From: CAZVKN01 sp964627035
GTDB taxonomy: Bacteria > Electryoneota > AABM5-125-24 > Hatepunaeales > Hatepunaeaceae
DNA length: 18,526 bases
Assembly (NCBI GenBank): GCA_964627035.1
Contig: CAZVKN010000049.1
Coordinates: forward strand, 1-18,526
Direction of reading: 5' to 3'
Below, piece by piece: positions 1 to 7,186 of this stretch. Every line of letters begins with the position of its first letter. The stretch's first letter is position 1. The notes under the pieces were generated by a model, which did not search any database, was not told where the DNA came from, and was given only the letters and a program-made list of their open reading frames with translations. The position numbers were made by a program, and so were the translations under genes.

Positions 1-22
1 TGAAAATCTATACTGAAAAACA

Positions 23-96
23 TTCTCGGACAGACTGCTTGATCCAGAATCCAGTTCTGCATTGGTTCTTCTGGATTCCCGCCTGCGGGAATGACG
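23..96. repeat. Palindromic intergenic repeat, left copy
   Basis: Bases 23-36 (TTCTCGGACAGACT) recur as a perfect inverted copy at 946-959, on the other side of the neighbouring gene. Bases 27-50 recur as a direct copy at 1065-1088 with one mismatch (CGGACAGACTGCTTGATCC, then A or G, then GAATC). Inside the unit GAATCCAG (47-54) pairs with CTGGATTC (71-78), and ATTCCCGC (75-82) pairs with GCGGGAAT (85-92) across a 2-nt loop. GGAATGAC (88-95) can also pair with GTCATTCC at 128-135, which overlaps the stop codon of the metallo-hydrolase gene; a second GTCATTCC lies at 930-937. Such elements are typically dispersed non-coding repeats; family membership cannot be assigned from one window. Confidence 0.75.
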
Positions 97-128
97 AAAT
101 AGTGCATATTTCAAAGATCTCATTCCTG

Positions 129-923
129 TCATTCCAATATGTCTCCGTCATTGGCAATTCGAAATCCTTTACTCACACAGTAATTATATTCATCGCTGTC
201 AGGATTAAGAATTTTATTTGTATGATTAAAATGTGTGAAGATGATTCTTTCAGAAATGTCTGCAAATCTTTTAACAGTATCAGCTATTCGTGGATGAGGA
301 ATCTTTGTCATGTCACGGTTCTTCAGCTCTTGATTGTTGTAAAAGGTAGCATCAATTATTGCCAGATCTACCGATCTTATCAGCTCCCCAACCTCAATTG
401 AAATTTTGTCCACATCTGGCATGTACAATACCTTCTTACCGTTCAGATCAATGAGAAATGCGAATGTATCGCTGTACTCATCGCGATGAGGTACGCTAAC
501 AGGTGTGATCCCATGCAGAGTAGCAATCCGATCTTCAAGTAGATGTGCAATGAGATGACCATTTGAGAAGAGCTTTGCAAACGGCTCATTCGATGTCAGA
601 AATTGATCGAAACTTTCGGAAAGGTAAACAGGCAGCCCTTTCACATTCATCCCTTCCTTCCCCATCAGCATTAAACCGCCGTAATGTCCCCAGTGTGCGT
701 GCGTCAGGTAGATAGCATTTAGCCTAACGTTCGGAAATTGTTTGATGAGTAATCGGTATTGGAGCCTGAAATCGGGTGATACATCAACAATAATAGCTTT
801 GTCACCGTCAATCAATGCGACTGAAGCTGCGTATCTATTGACAGATTTACAATTACGGCAGTTGCATCCTGCTTGTGGAACTCCGCCGTCTTGTGCTGTG
901 CCAAGGAAGATCAGTTTGGTCAA
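129..923 (-). CDS. MBL-fold metallo-hydrolase, PqqB/PhnP-like
   Basis: The 264-residue protein has the metallo-beta-lactamase fold signature. It opens with LGTAQDGG and a CxCxxC cluster (C20, C22, C25) like that of PqqB-type proteins. The metal motif is THAHWGHYGG (H75, H77, H80), so Gly79 stands where most MBL enzymes have the Asp of HxHxDH. Later histidines in VPHRDEY and FTHFNHTN and an Asp in YMPDVD fit the remaining ligand positions. As I recall, the Gly variant is usual in this PqqB-like subgroup, so it need not mean loss of activity. No PqqA, PqqC, PqqD or PqqE gene is nearby, so a role in PQQ synthesis is unsupported; a hydrolase of unknown substrate is the safer call. The start is a TTG at 923-921 with only a weak GGA upstream; the out-of-frame ATG at 935-933 meets a stop at once. 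The gene is bracketed by inverted repeat copies. Confidence 0.85.
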   Translation of the reverse strand: MTKLIFLGTAQDGGVPQAGCNCRNCKSVNRYAASVALIDGDKAIIVDVSPDFRLQYRLLIKQFPNVRLNAIYLTHAHWGHYGGLMLMGKEGMNVKGLPVYLSESFDQFLTSNEPFAKLFSNGHLIAHLLEDRIATLHGITPVSVPHRDEYSDTFAFLIDLNGKKVLYMPDVDKISIEVGELIRSVDLAIIDATFYNNQELKNRDMTKIPHPRIADTVKRFADISERIIFTHFNHTNKILNPDSDEYNYCVSKGFRIANDGDILE

Positions 924-945
924 GTTATTGTCATTCCGAACTTGA

Positions 946-1074
946 AGTCTGTCCGAGAACAGGTATATCTGCTGTCAACCCGCCGCGGTTGACAGCCTAA
1001 CTTATTGAATATACATCAGGTGGCTGTCAGGTACAGCGACCTGACAGCGGATATTGTGTATGTACGGACAGACT
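946..1074. repeat. REPIN-like cruciform element 1
   Basis: An outer stem AGTCTGTCCG (946-955) / CGGACAGACT (1065-1074) encloses two hairpins of identical geometry. The first, 971-996, has GCTGTCAACC paired with GGTTGACAGC; the second, 1023-1048, has GCTGTCAGGT paired with ACCTGACAGC. Each has a perfect 10-bp stem and a 6-nt loop, and they are exactly 52 bp apart. The outer arms extend imperfectly inward. Two inverted hairpin-bearing units inside an outer stem is the organisation of REPINs. It lies between the divergent metallo-hydrolase and mobA genes, upstream of both. No transposase is visible here. Confidence 0.8.
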
Positions 1075-1141
1075 GCTTGATCCGGAATCTCCGTTTATGG
1101 CTGAAATGATAATTTAACCAGAGTTACACACTCACGCCACT

Positions 1142-1169
1142 TTTAACTCAATTTTTAGTGTGCTATATT
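1142..1169 (+). promoter_or_regulatory. Candidate mobA promoter
   Basis: An extended -10 (TG at 1161-1162, one base, TATATT at 1164-1169) is preceded by TTTAAC at 1142-1147 with a 16-nt spacer. The -10 ends 5 nt before the ATG at 1175, so transcription would begin at about the start codon. No Shine-Dalgarno motif is present, which fits a leaderless message. This is inference from consensus matching only. Confidence 0.4.
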
Positions 1170-1174
1170 GTTGA

Positions 1175-1738
1175 ATGCAAAAGATTAGCAGTTACATAAT
1201 TGCAGGCGGTCGCAGTTGTCGAATGGGCTTTGACAAGCGAACGATCCTGATGGAAGGGGAGACCTTGATCGAACGGATGTGCAATGTTATTAAACGCTGT
1301 ACGAATGAGTTTCCTACTGTTGTCGGAGATAATCTTTCAGGATTGACGCCGAAAAAATGTCGGGTGATAAGCGACTACCAATTTAACAAGGGACCGATCG
1401 GTGGTTTAATTTCGGCTCTAAAAGACGGCGTTTCCGAGTGGGCATTGGTAACAGCTGTTGATATGCCGAATCTGAAATCTGGCAATCTGCAACTGCTTTA
1501 TGATTCGGTCTGTAACTACTCAGACGACCTCGAAGTGATAACACTCAGCTCGGATGGCAGACCGGAACCGCTCGCAGCAATGTATCGTAAATCTACCGTT
1601 GACTTCTGGAAGCGGCAATTGAGTGAAGATCGGTTAAGTCTGCGTGATGGAATTCGTCTCTTAAAATGGCGGATGATCAAAGTGGATGCCGATGTTCTCC
1701 GCAATATTAACAGATCTGAGGATCTAATTGACATTTAA
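1175..1738 (+). CDS. mobA: Molybdenum cofactor guanylyltransferase MobA
   Basis: The 187-residue protein fits MobA, which transfers GMP from GTP to molybdopterin-bound molybdenum in the cytoplasm. The N-terminal nucleotide-binding signature is visible: IIAGGRSCRMGFDK at residues 8-21, matching LAGGxSxRMGxDK with the GG and Lys intact. GPIGGLISAL, the metal-binding VDMP (D96) and RPEPLAAMY follow in the expected order, and the C-terminal NINRSEDL resembles the NINTPEDL of the family. The length is normal (about 190-210). No other molybdopterin genes are in the window, so its client enzymes are unknown. It may be co-transcribed with miaB, which begins 24 bp downstream. The start has no ribosome binding site but a candidate promoter directly upstream. 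Confidence 0.88.
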   Translation: MQKISSYIIAGGRSCRMGFDKRTILMEGETLIERMCNVIKRCTNEFPTVVGDNLSGLTPKKCRVISDYQFNKGPIGGLISALKDGVSEWALVTAVDMPNLKSGNLQLLYDSVCNYSDDLEVITLSSDGRPEPLAAMYRKSTVDFWKRQLSEDRLSLRDGIRLLKWRMIKVDADVLRNINRSEDLIDI

Positions 1739-1756
1739 CAGATTATAATTTCAAAT
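1728..1756 (+). promoter_or_regulatory. Possible internal promoter for miaB
   Basis: A perfect TTGACA (1728-1733) in the last codons of mobA is followed after 17 nt by TCAAAT (1751-1756, 4 of 6 matches to TATAAT). Transcription would begin at about the miaB ATG at 1763. A better TATAAT exists at 1744-1749 but is only 10 nt from this -35. miaB lacks a Shine-Dalgarno motif, so a leaderless transcript is possible. This is a weak call. Confidence 0.25.
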
Positions 1757-1762
1757 CAATAG

Positions 1763-3118
1763 ATGAGTTCAAAACAAAAAAACTTCTGCATGAAAACATA
1801 CGGCTGCCAGATGAATGTGCACGACAGCGAACGGATGACAGGAATCATGGGGGAGAGCGGTTACACCTATGTTGATGAGTATAAGGATGCAGATGTAGTG
1901 CTGATAAATACCTGTGCGGTGCGCGAAAAACCTGAACGCAAGTTGTTTGCTGAGTTAGGCAGATTGAAAAAGATCAAGCAAACTAAACCGGACATGATTA
2001 TCGGTGTGACCGGGTGTATGGCTCCCCGCGATGCGGATGTGATCCGGGCACGCGCACCGTATGTTGATCTGATAGTAGGACCCCGTTCCATCAGCAAATT
2101 ACCGGATCTGGTTCGCAAAGTAGAGCTTCAACGCAAACCTATAGAAGCGATTGACCTGTTCGACGATCCTACTCCGGTCACTTCGATTCGTCGTGCCAGC
2201 AATATCAGCGGTTGGGTGGACATCCAATTCGGCTGTGATTATCAATGCACATATTGCGCTGTACCGAGTGCGCGAGGTGCGGAAATATCTCGTAATCCGG
2301 GAGAGATCATAGCAGAGATTGATGAGCTTTGTTCACTTGGATATAAAGAAATAACGTTGCTCGGACAGAGTGTCAACGGTTACGGACGTGACTTCCACTA
2401 TATTCATCCCGATGATGAGTCGTGCAAGGATAAAGTAGATTTTCTGTGGCTGCTTGAGCAGATTGATGAGCGATCACCAAATCTGCGGGTTCGTTTTACA
2501 TCACCTCATCCACAGCTGTTCAACCGGCGGTTTCTCGACCGATTTGCTGTGATTGGCACGTTATGCGAGCACATTCATCTGCCGCTTCAGTCGGCTGACA
2601 ATGATGTTTTACGCAGGATGAAACGATCCTACACAATCGAGAAGTATATGCAGATTGTTGAGCAGATGAGAGAAAGAATACCGGATATCTCCATTACCAC
2701 AGACATCATAGTTGCGTTCCCCGGTGAGACCGAAGAGCAGTTTGAAAGAACATTGGCTGCATATAGAGAGATTGAATTCGATCAGGCGTTCATGTTTGCA
2801 TATTCTCCGCGACGTCACACGGAAGCGTTTGAAATGAAAGATGATGAGATCCCGAAAGATATTGCACAGGACAGATTGGCACGACTGATTGATCTGGCGA
2901 ACACTGTTGCACAGCGGAAGAATAAGGGGTTGGAAGGGAGAGAATTCGAGTTGCTTGTAGAAGGAGTGAGCCCCAAGAATCCGGATAAACTGAGTGGACG
3001 TACACGCACAAACAAGATCGGAGTATTTGAGGGATCGGATGACATGATCGGACAGTTCGTTAATGTTAGGGCAGATGAAGGGTTTTTGTGGGGATTTAAG
3101 GGGACTTGTGTTGAGTGA
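1763..3118 (+). CDS. miaB: tRNA-2-methylthio-N6-dimethylallyladenosine synthase MiaB
   Basis: The 451-residue radical-SAM methylthiotransferase adds the 2-methylthio group to i6A37 of tRNAs reading codons that begin with U. The N-terminal UPF0004 domain has the three auxiliary-cluster cysteines C15 (YGCQMN), C51 (NTCAVRE) and C85 (VTGCMAP). The radical-SAM CxxxCxxC is C158, C162 and C165 (GCDYQCTYCAVP). Family motifs LLGQSVNGYG, FTSPHP and HLPLQSADNDVLRRMKR follow, and a TRAM RNA-binding domain ends the protein. YGCQMN and the full set of MiaB motifs favour MiaB over MtaB or RimO. A short acidic insertion follows the GYG motif. The 24-bp gap after mobA suggests co-transcription. Confidence 0.95.
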   Translation: MSSKQKNFCMKTYGCQMNVHDSERMTGIMGESGYTYVDEYKDADVVLINTCAVREKPERKLFAELGRLKKIKQTKPDMIIGVTGCMAPRDADVIRARAPYVDLIVGPRSISKLPDLVRKVELQRKPIEAIDLFDDPTPVTSIRRASNISGWVDIQFGCDYQCTYCAVPSARGAEISRNPGEIIAEIDELCSLGYKEITLLGQSVNGYGRDFHYIHPDDESCKDKVDFLWLLEQIDERSPNLRVRFTSPHPQLFNRRFLDRFAVIGTLCEHIHLPLQSADNDVLRRMKRSYTIEKYMQIVEQMRERIPDISITTDIIVAFPGETEEQFERTLAAYREIEFDQAFMFAYSPRRHTEAFEMKDDEIPKDIAQDRLARLIDLANTVAQRKNKGLEGREFELLVEGVSPKNPDKLSGRTRTNKIGVFEGSDDMIGQFVNVRADEGFLWGFKGTCVE

Positions 3119-3151
3119 TCTTCCGGCACAATTAATTATCGGGGTAATAAC

Positions 3152-3754
3152 ATGGAAATGATATTGCCGTTTAATCCAGCTATTACAGCATACATAGTCA
3201 TACCGCTGCTGATTGTTGTTGCGCGAATACTTGATGTCAGCATCGGTACAATTCGGTTGATATTTGTAGCGCGCGGGATGAAATTTCTGGCACCGCTACT
3301 CGGTTTTTTTGAGGTGCTCATCTGGTTGTTGGCAATGGGGCAGATCCTACAGAACCTAACCAACTGGGTGAACTACGCCGCCTATGCAACCGGATTTGCA
3401 CTCGGAAATTATATCGGCATGGTGATAGAGGACAGACTTGCACTCGGCAAAGTGATTCTGCGGGTCATCACCAAAAGCGAAGCCGATGAGTTACTGCTCT
3501 CACTAAAAGAGACACAGTTTGGAGTTACTCATGTGGATGCAGAGGGTAAATACGGTCCGGTGCATTTGATGTTTATGGTTCTGCACCGAAACGATCTTCC
3601 CAATGTAATCGCTTTAATAAAGAAGCACAATCCACGTGCCTTTTACTCGATTGAAGACATTCGTTATGTTAATGAAGGGATCTTTCCGGCTCCTCGAAAA
3701 CGATCAGGTCGGTTTGGTCTGCCAAGATGGAATCGGTTTGTCAAACGAAAATAA
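3152..3754 (+). CDS. UPF0316 (DUF5698/DUF2179) membrane protein
   Basis: The 200-residue protein has the two-part layout of the UPF0316 family. The first ~95 residues are hydrophobic, with about three membrane segments containing ARILDVSIGTIR, the typical family motif, and a GFALGNYIGMVIEDRLALG stretch. The remainder is a soluble DUF2179-type domain (VTHVDAEGKYGPVHLMFMVL, then HNPRAFYSIEDIRYVNEG). The basic tail, ending RFVKRK, probably faces the cytoplasm. No biochemical function is established for the family to my knowledge. A GGGG at 3141-3144 lies 7 nt before the ATG as a possible ribosome binding site. It follows miaB after 33 bp, probably in the same transcription unit. Confidence 0.85.
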   Translation: MEMILPFNPAITAYIVIPLLIVVARILDVSIGTIRLIFVARGMKFLAPLLGFFEVLIWLLAMGQILQNLTNWVNYAAYATGFALGNYIGMVIEDRLALGKVILRVITKSEADELLLSLKETQFGVTHVDAEGKYGPVHLMFMVLHRNDLPNVIALIKKHNPRAFYSIEDIRYVNEGIFPAPRKRSGRFGLPRWNRFVKRK

Positions 3755-3869
3755 ACGGATTATACCGACTCAATATCATTGAAATCACGAGAGATCGTCG
3801 TACTTCGGTTGAAATAGAAAAGGCTGCAAGAAAGCACATTATCAATAAATCTTAAAGGCTCATACCCAA

Positions 3870-5396
3870 ATGCCCCAATCCGTATTCCATCTAACTGACT
3901 GGCTTATCCTGTTCGGTTACTTCGCACTGCTTGCAGTTACAGGAGTGATATTCTCACGTCGTCAGCATTCAACAGATGACTACTTCCGTGCAGGTGGTAA
4001 CATCCCCATGCTTGCTGCAGCGATCTCACTGCTTGCGACATCACTCTCTGCAGCAACATTCATCGGTGGACCTCAACAAGCATTTCGAGGCGATCTGACC
4101 TATCTGTCAGCGAATATCGGTGGGATCATCGCCATCCTGATCGTGGCTTTCTTTTTCATTCCAGCTTTCTATCGAAATAAAGTTGCGACGGTTTACGGCT
4201 TAATTGGTAACCGATTCGGAACTCCCGCGCGATATGCAACTGCCGGGGCATTCATGGTTGGTCGTGTGTTTGCCAGCGGAGCAAGGCTGTACATAGCAGC
4301 TCTGCCTGCATCGTTGATCGTATTCGGAGACATATCCCCACGTCATCAGCTTATCGCAATATCGGTGCTGGTTGTGGTTGGCATTACCTACACATTAGCA
4401 GGGGGAATAAGAAGCGTTATCTGGACGGACGTAATTCAGACTTTAGTATTCGTCTCGGCAGCCGGAATCGGTCTGATACTGCTGCTGAACAAGATCCCAC
4501 TGTCACTGCCAGAGATTTTTGAAGCACTCGGGGCACCGGGTGAAGGAAGTGCATCCAAATTGACCATGTTCAAATTTGGTTTGGACGGTTTCGGTCCAAA
4601 GAACAGCTATACGATCCTAACAGCAATCTTCGGTTTCACTTTGCTGAATCTTGGTGCATACGGAACCGACCAGGACATGACTCAACGATTGCTGACATGC
4701 AAATCTGCTGTTAAGGGAAGTCGCTCTGCCATCACAGGCGTGTTACTTGGATTGCCCGTTACTGCTCTGTTTATGAGTATCGGTCTGCTGCTCTACATCT
4801 TTTATTCCCGCCCCGATCTTATGGGAATTTCGGCACCAGCATATCAAGTAGAAGGGAGCCGTAAAATCTTTCTCAGTTTCATTTTACATGAGATGCCTGC
4901 GGGGATGACCGGGCTTATGATGACGGGACTGTTTGCCGCGGGATTGTCCAGCCTGAACTCAGCGTTAAATGCAATGTCCTCATCCTTTATCAATGACTTT
5001 TACAAACGGATACGACCTGATAGAGAAGAGAAGGAGTATCTCCTCAAAGGGAGATTTGGCGTTGCGATCGGTGGAGTCGTTCTGGGACTGTTCGCTCTTT
5101 TCAGTATATATTGGCAAGAAGCACGTCCCGAGACCACATTGATTGATTTCGCACTGCTGGTGATGGTGTTTGCATACTCAGGTCTGGTAGCGGTGTTTCT
5201 TACTGCTCTTTTCACAAAGCGTGGGAACAGTTACAGTGTCATCGCTGCACTCGTTACCGGTTTTTTATCTGTCATTTTCATGCAAAGCAATTTCGCATCC
5301 GTAATTGCATTCCCGTGGCAGATGTTTATTGCTACATCGCTGGCGTTCATAGTCTGTTTAATCGGAAAACCTGTGACCAACCATGTCAATTCCTGA
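3870..5396 (+). CDS. Sodium:solute symporter (SSS family)
   Basis: The 508-residue integral membrane protein has about 13 hydrophobic segments, the usual number for the SSS (SLC5-like, LeuT-fold) family. It carries the family signature around residue 185 (TLAGGIRSVIWTDVIQ) and the early conserved stretch STDDYFRAGG...AAAISLLATSLSAATFIGGP. A later YGTDQDMTQRLL and GLFAAGLSSLNSALNAMSS are also typical. It should couple Na+ entry to uptake of an organic solute, likely a sugar or sugar derivative. The GH20 gene overlaps its 3' end by 14 bp, implying translational coupling, so an N-acetylhexosamine-containing sugar is a reasonable guess for the substrate. The 115-bp upstream gap shows no clear promoter; AAAGG at 3854-3858 is a distant, weak ribosome binding site. 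Confidence 0.9.
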   Translation: MPQSVFHLTDWLILFGYFALLAVTGVIFSRRQHSTDDYFRAGGNIPMLAAAISLLATSLSAATFIGGPQQAFRGDLTYLSANIGGIIAILIVAFFFIPAFYRNKVATVYGLIGNRFGTPARYATAGAFMVGRVFASGARLYIAALPASLIVFGDISPRHQLIAISVLVVVGITYTLAGGIRSVIWTDVIQTLVFVSAAGIGLILLLNKIPLSLPEIFEALGAPGEGSASKLTMFKFGLDGFGPKNSYTILTAIFGFTLLNLGAYGTDQDMTQRLLTCKSAVKGSRSAITGVLLGLPVTALFMSIGLLLYIFYSRPDLMGISAPAYQVEGSRKIFLSFILHEMPAGMTGLMMTGLFAAGLSSLNSALNAMSSSFINDFYKRIRPDREEKEYLLKGRFGVAIGGVVLGLFALFSIYWQEARPETTLIDFALLVMVFAYSGLVAVFLTALFTKRGNSYSVIAALVTGFLSVIFMQSNFASVIAFPWQMFIATSLAFIVCLIGKPVTNHVNS

Positions 5397-7089
5397 ACCG
5401 ATCCTGCTGCCGACTCCCCAATCAATAGAATTGATGGGTGGTTTCTACACATCAGAAAACGAGAAAACTATTGTCCATGATCGGATCAAACCGGACGAGG
5501 TTGCAGCCGAGGAAGGTTACACACTCACAATTTCTGATAAAGTTCAGATCACTGCACGAAGCTCAATCGGTATTCGGCACGGTCACAGAACGCTCAACCA
5601 ATTGATACGGCAGTATGGACGAACCCTTCCCAGATTAATCATCGAAGACTACCCGTCATTTCTGGTTCGTGGTGTAATGCTCGACATCTCACGTGATCGT
5701 ATGCCTACTTTGGAGCATCTGTTTGAGACCATTGAGCTGCTTGCATCGTGGAAGATTAATCATTTGCAGCTTTACACGGAGCATACATTTGCCTACAAAG
5801 GGCACGATGTTGTCTGGAAGGATGCATCCCCCATCACTACTGACGAAATCCAACAGATAGATGAGCACTGCACCAATAATGGAATTACTTTGGCAGCCAA
5901 TCAAAACTGTTTCGGTCACATGACGCGGTGGTTAAAGCATAAGGAGTATGCGCATCTTGCCGAGACTGTTGATGGCTGGTACTGGGGGGACATGTTCAGA
6001 CCTGAGACGTTCAGCCTCTGTCCGACAGATCCCGGTTCAATCAGACTTGTCAGAGATTTACTGAACCAACTGCTTCCCAACTTCACAAGCGGCTTGGTTA
6101 ATATCGGCTGTGATGAGACTTTCGATGTCGGTCAGGGAAGATCAAAGCAAGCGGTCGAAAAACATGGCAGGGCAGAGGTCTATTTCGATTTTGTGGATCA
6201 GGTTGTTGAGATAGCTCGTGGAAATGGATTCAAACCGATGCTCTGGGCGGATATTGCACTCAGTCGTCCGGAATCACTCGAACGGATACCGGAAGATATG
6301 ATCGCTCTGGCTTGGGGGTATGAGCCGGACTCTCCGTTTTCGGAATGGTGTAGCAGACTGGGATCTATCAGTCGGGAAGTATGGGTGTGCCCCGGTACAA
6401 GTTCATGGCGAAGCATTACCGGCAGAACATACGAACGGCATCATAACATCGTAAACGCTGCGAGACAAGGCTTGGACAGCGGTGCAATCGGATTCATGGT
6501 GACAGACTGGGGCGATCTCGGGCATAGACAGCAGTTTCCGATAAGCTTACACGGACTCGCCGAAGCTGCCAATGCAGCATGGAATGTCGAATCTGCACCG
6601 GATTATGATTCATCAGTCTCTTCGTTACACGCTTTCAATGACTACACAGGTAAAGTTGGCAGATGGCTTGATAAACTCGGCGATGCAGATTTATCGCTGC
6701 GGAATTTATCACCGCATCTGTGCAATGCATCAGTTATATTCACCGATCTACATGAACCATTTCAGAATAGTCCAAAGCGGGGTGATCTGAATGATTGGGA
6801 AGATGTTGCAGACATATTGACTGAATTGTCTGATAGTCTTCCATCAGCAAATAACAAACAATTGTCGGATGAATTAAAACACACTCTTGATGTTGCCAAA
6901 TTTGCAGTTGACAGAGCAATCTTACGTCGTCAGTCAGATAATCTAAATCAAAGCAATGTGGACAGATTGGGTGATAGAATGAGAGATATAATCGAAGAGC
7001 ACAGGCGATTATGGCTGCTTAGATCCCGTCCGGGTGGGTTGGATGATAGTTGTAGGTATTATCAGAAAGTAATTGAATATCTACGATAG
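5383..7089 (+). CDS. Glycoside hydrolase family 20 beta-N-acetylhexosaminidase
   Basis: The 568-residue enzyme has the GH20 arrangement. A small N-terminal domain ends in GIRHGHRTLNQLI, then DYPSFLVRGVMLDISRDRMPT opens the TIM barrel. The catalytic Asp-Glu pair is D244-E245 in NIGCDETFDVGQG, where the Asp supports the substrate acetamido group and the Glu is the acid/base. MLWADI and a Trp-rich MVTDWGDLGH segment follow. No signal peptide or membrane segment is seen, so it should act in the cytoplasm on imported sugars. The C-terminal ~130 residues are helical and not recognised. Its ATG lies inside the last codons of the symporter, and no separate Shine-Dalgarno is obvious, suggesting coupled translation. 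Specificity (GlcNAc versus GalNAc) cannot be read from the sequence. Confidence 0.85.
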   Translation: MSIPEPILLPTPQSIELMGGFYTSENEKTIVHDRIKPDEVAAEEGYTLTISDKVQITARSSIGIRHGHRTLNQLIRQYGRTLPRLIIEDYPSFLVRGVMLDISRDRMPTLEHLFETIELLASWKINHLQLYTEHTFAYKGHDVVWKDASPITTDEIQQIDEHCTNNGITLAANQNCFGHMTRWLKHKEYAHLAETVDGWYWGDMFRPETFSLCPTDPGSIRLVRDLLNQLLPNFTSGLVNIGCDETFDVGQGRSKQAVEKHGRAEVYFDFVDQVVEIARGNGFKPMLWADIALSRPESLERIPEDMIALAWGYEPDSPFSEWCSRLGSISREVWVCPGTSSWRSITGRTYERHHNIVNAARQGLDSGAIGFMVTDWGDLGHRQQFPISLHGLAEAANAAWNVESAPDYDSSVSSLHAFNDYTGKVGRWLDKLGDADLSLRNLSPHLCNASVIFTDLHEPFQNSPKRGDLNDWEDVADILTELSDSLPSANNKQLSDELKHTLDVAKFAVDRAILRRQSDNLNQSNVDRLGDRMRDIIEEHRRLWLLRSRPGGLDDSCRYYQKVIEYLR

Positions 7090-7099
7090 ATCAGAAATA

Positions 7100-7166
7100 A
7101 GTTCAGAGTTCAGGCTTCAGCCTGTGCCGGTGTAAGAAGAACACGCTAAAGCGTGAACTCTGAACT
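7100..7166. repeat. REPIN-like cruciform element 2
   Basis: A perfect 13-bp outer stem AGTTCAGAGTTCA (7100-7112) / TGAACTCTGAACT (7154-7166) encloses two hairpins: CAGGCT/AGCCTG at 7111-7124 and CACGCT/AGCGTG at 7142-7155. It fills the gap between the convergent GH20 and 1997-residue protein genes, 11 and 21 bp from their stop codons. It could act as a bidirectional transcription block, but neither side has a convincing U-run directly after the stem, so it is called a repeat rather than a terminator. Confidence 0.75.
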
Positions 7167-7186
7167 ATAAAAAAACAGATTTAAAT

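Noticed and set aside
39..401. A 120-codon plus-strand frame at the window start.
   Set aside because: It begins in repeat DNA and runs antisense to the well-supported metallo-hydrolase; its product shows no protein-like pattern.
129..923. Assignment of the metallo-hydrolase as PqqB in PQQ biosynthesis.
   Set aside because: No other pqq gene or quinoprotein is in the window, and PqqB-like hydrolases occur in organisms without PQQ; only the fold and subgroup are supported.
3727..3855. A 42-codon plus-strand frame from ATG overlapping the end of the UPF0316 gene, ending 14 bp before the symporter start, with a charged helical-looking product.
   Set aside because: No ribosome binding site, no recognised domain, and length within chance; it might also be a remnant of a longer reading frame. 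Not enough to call a gene.
7100..7166. Rho-independent terminator between the convergent genes.
   Set aside because: The stem is strong, but neither strand has a U-run directly after it; the structure is better explained as a repeat element.
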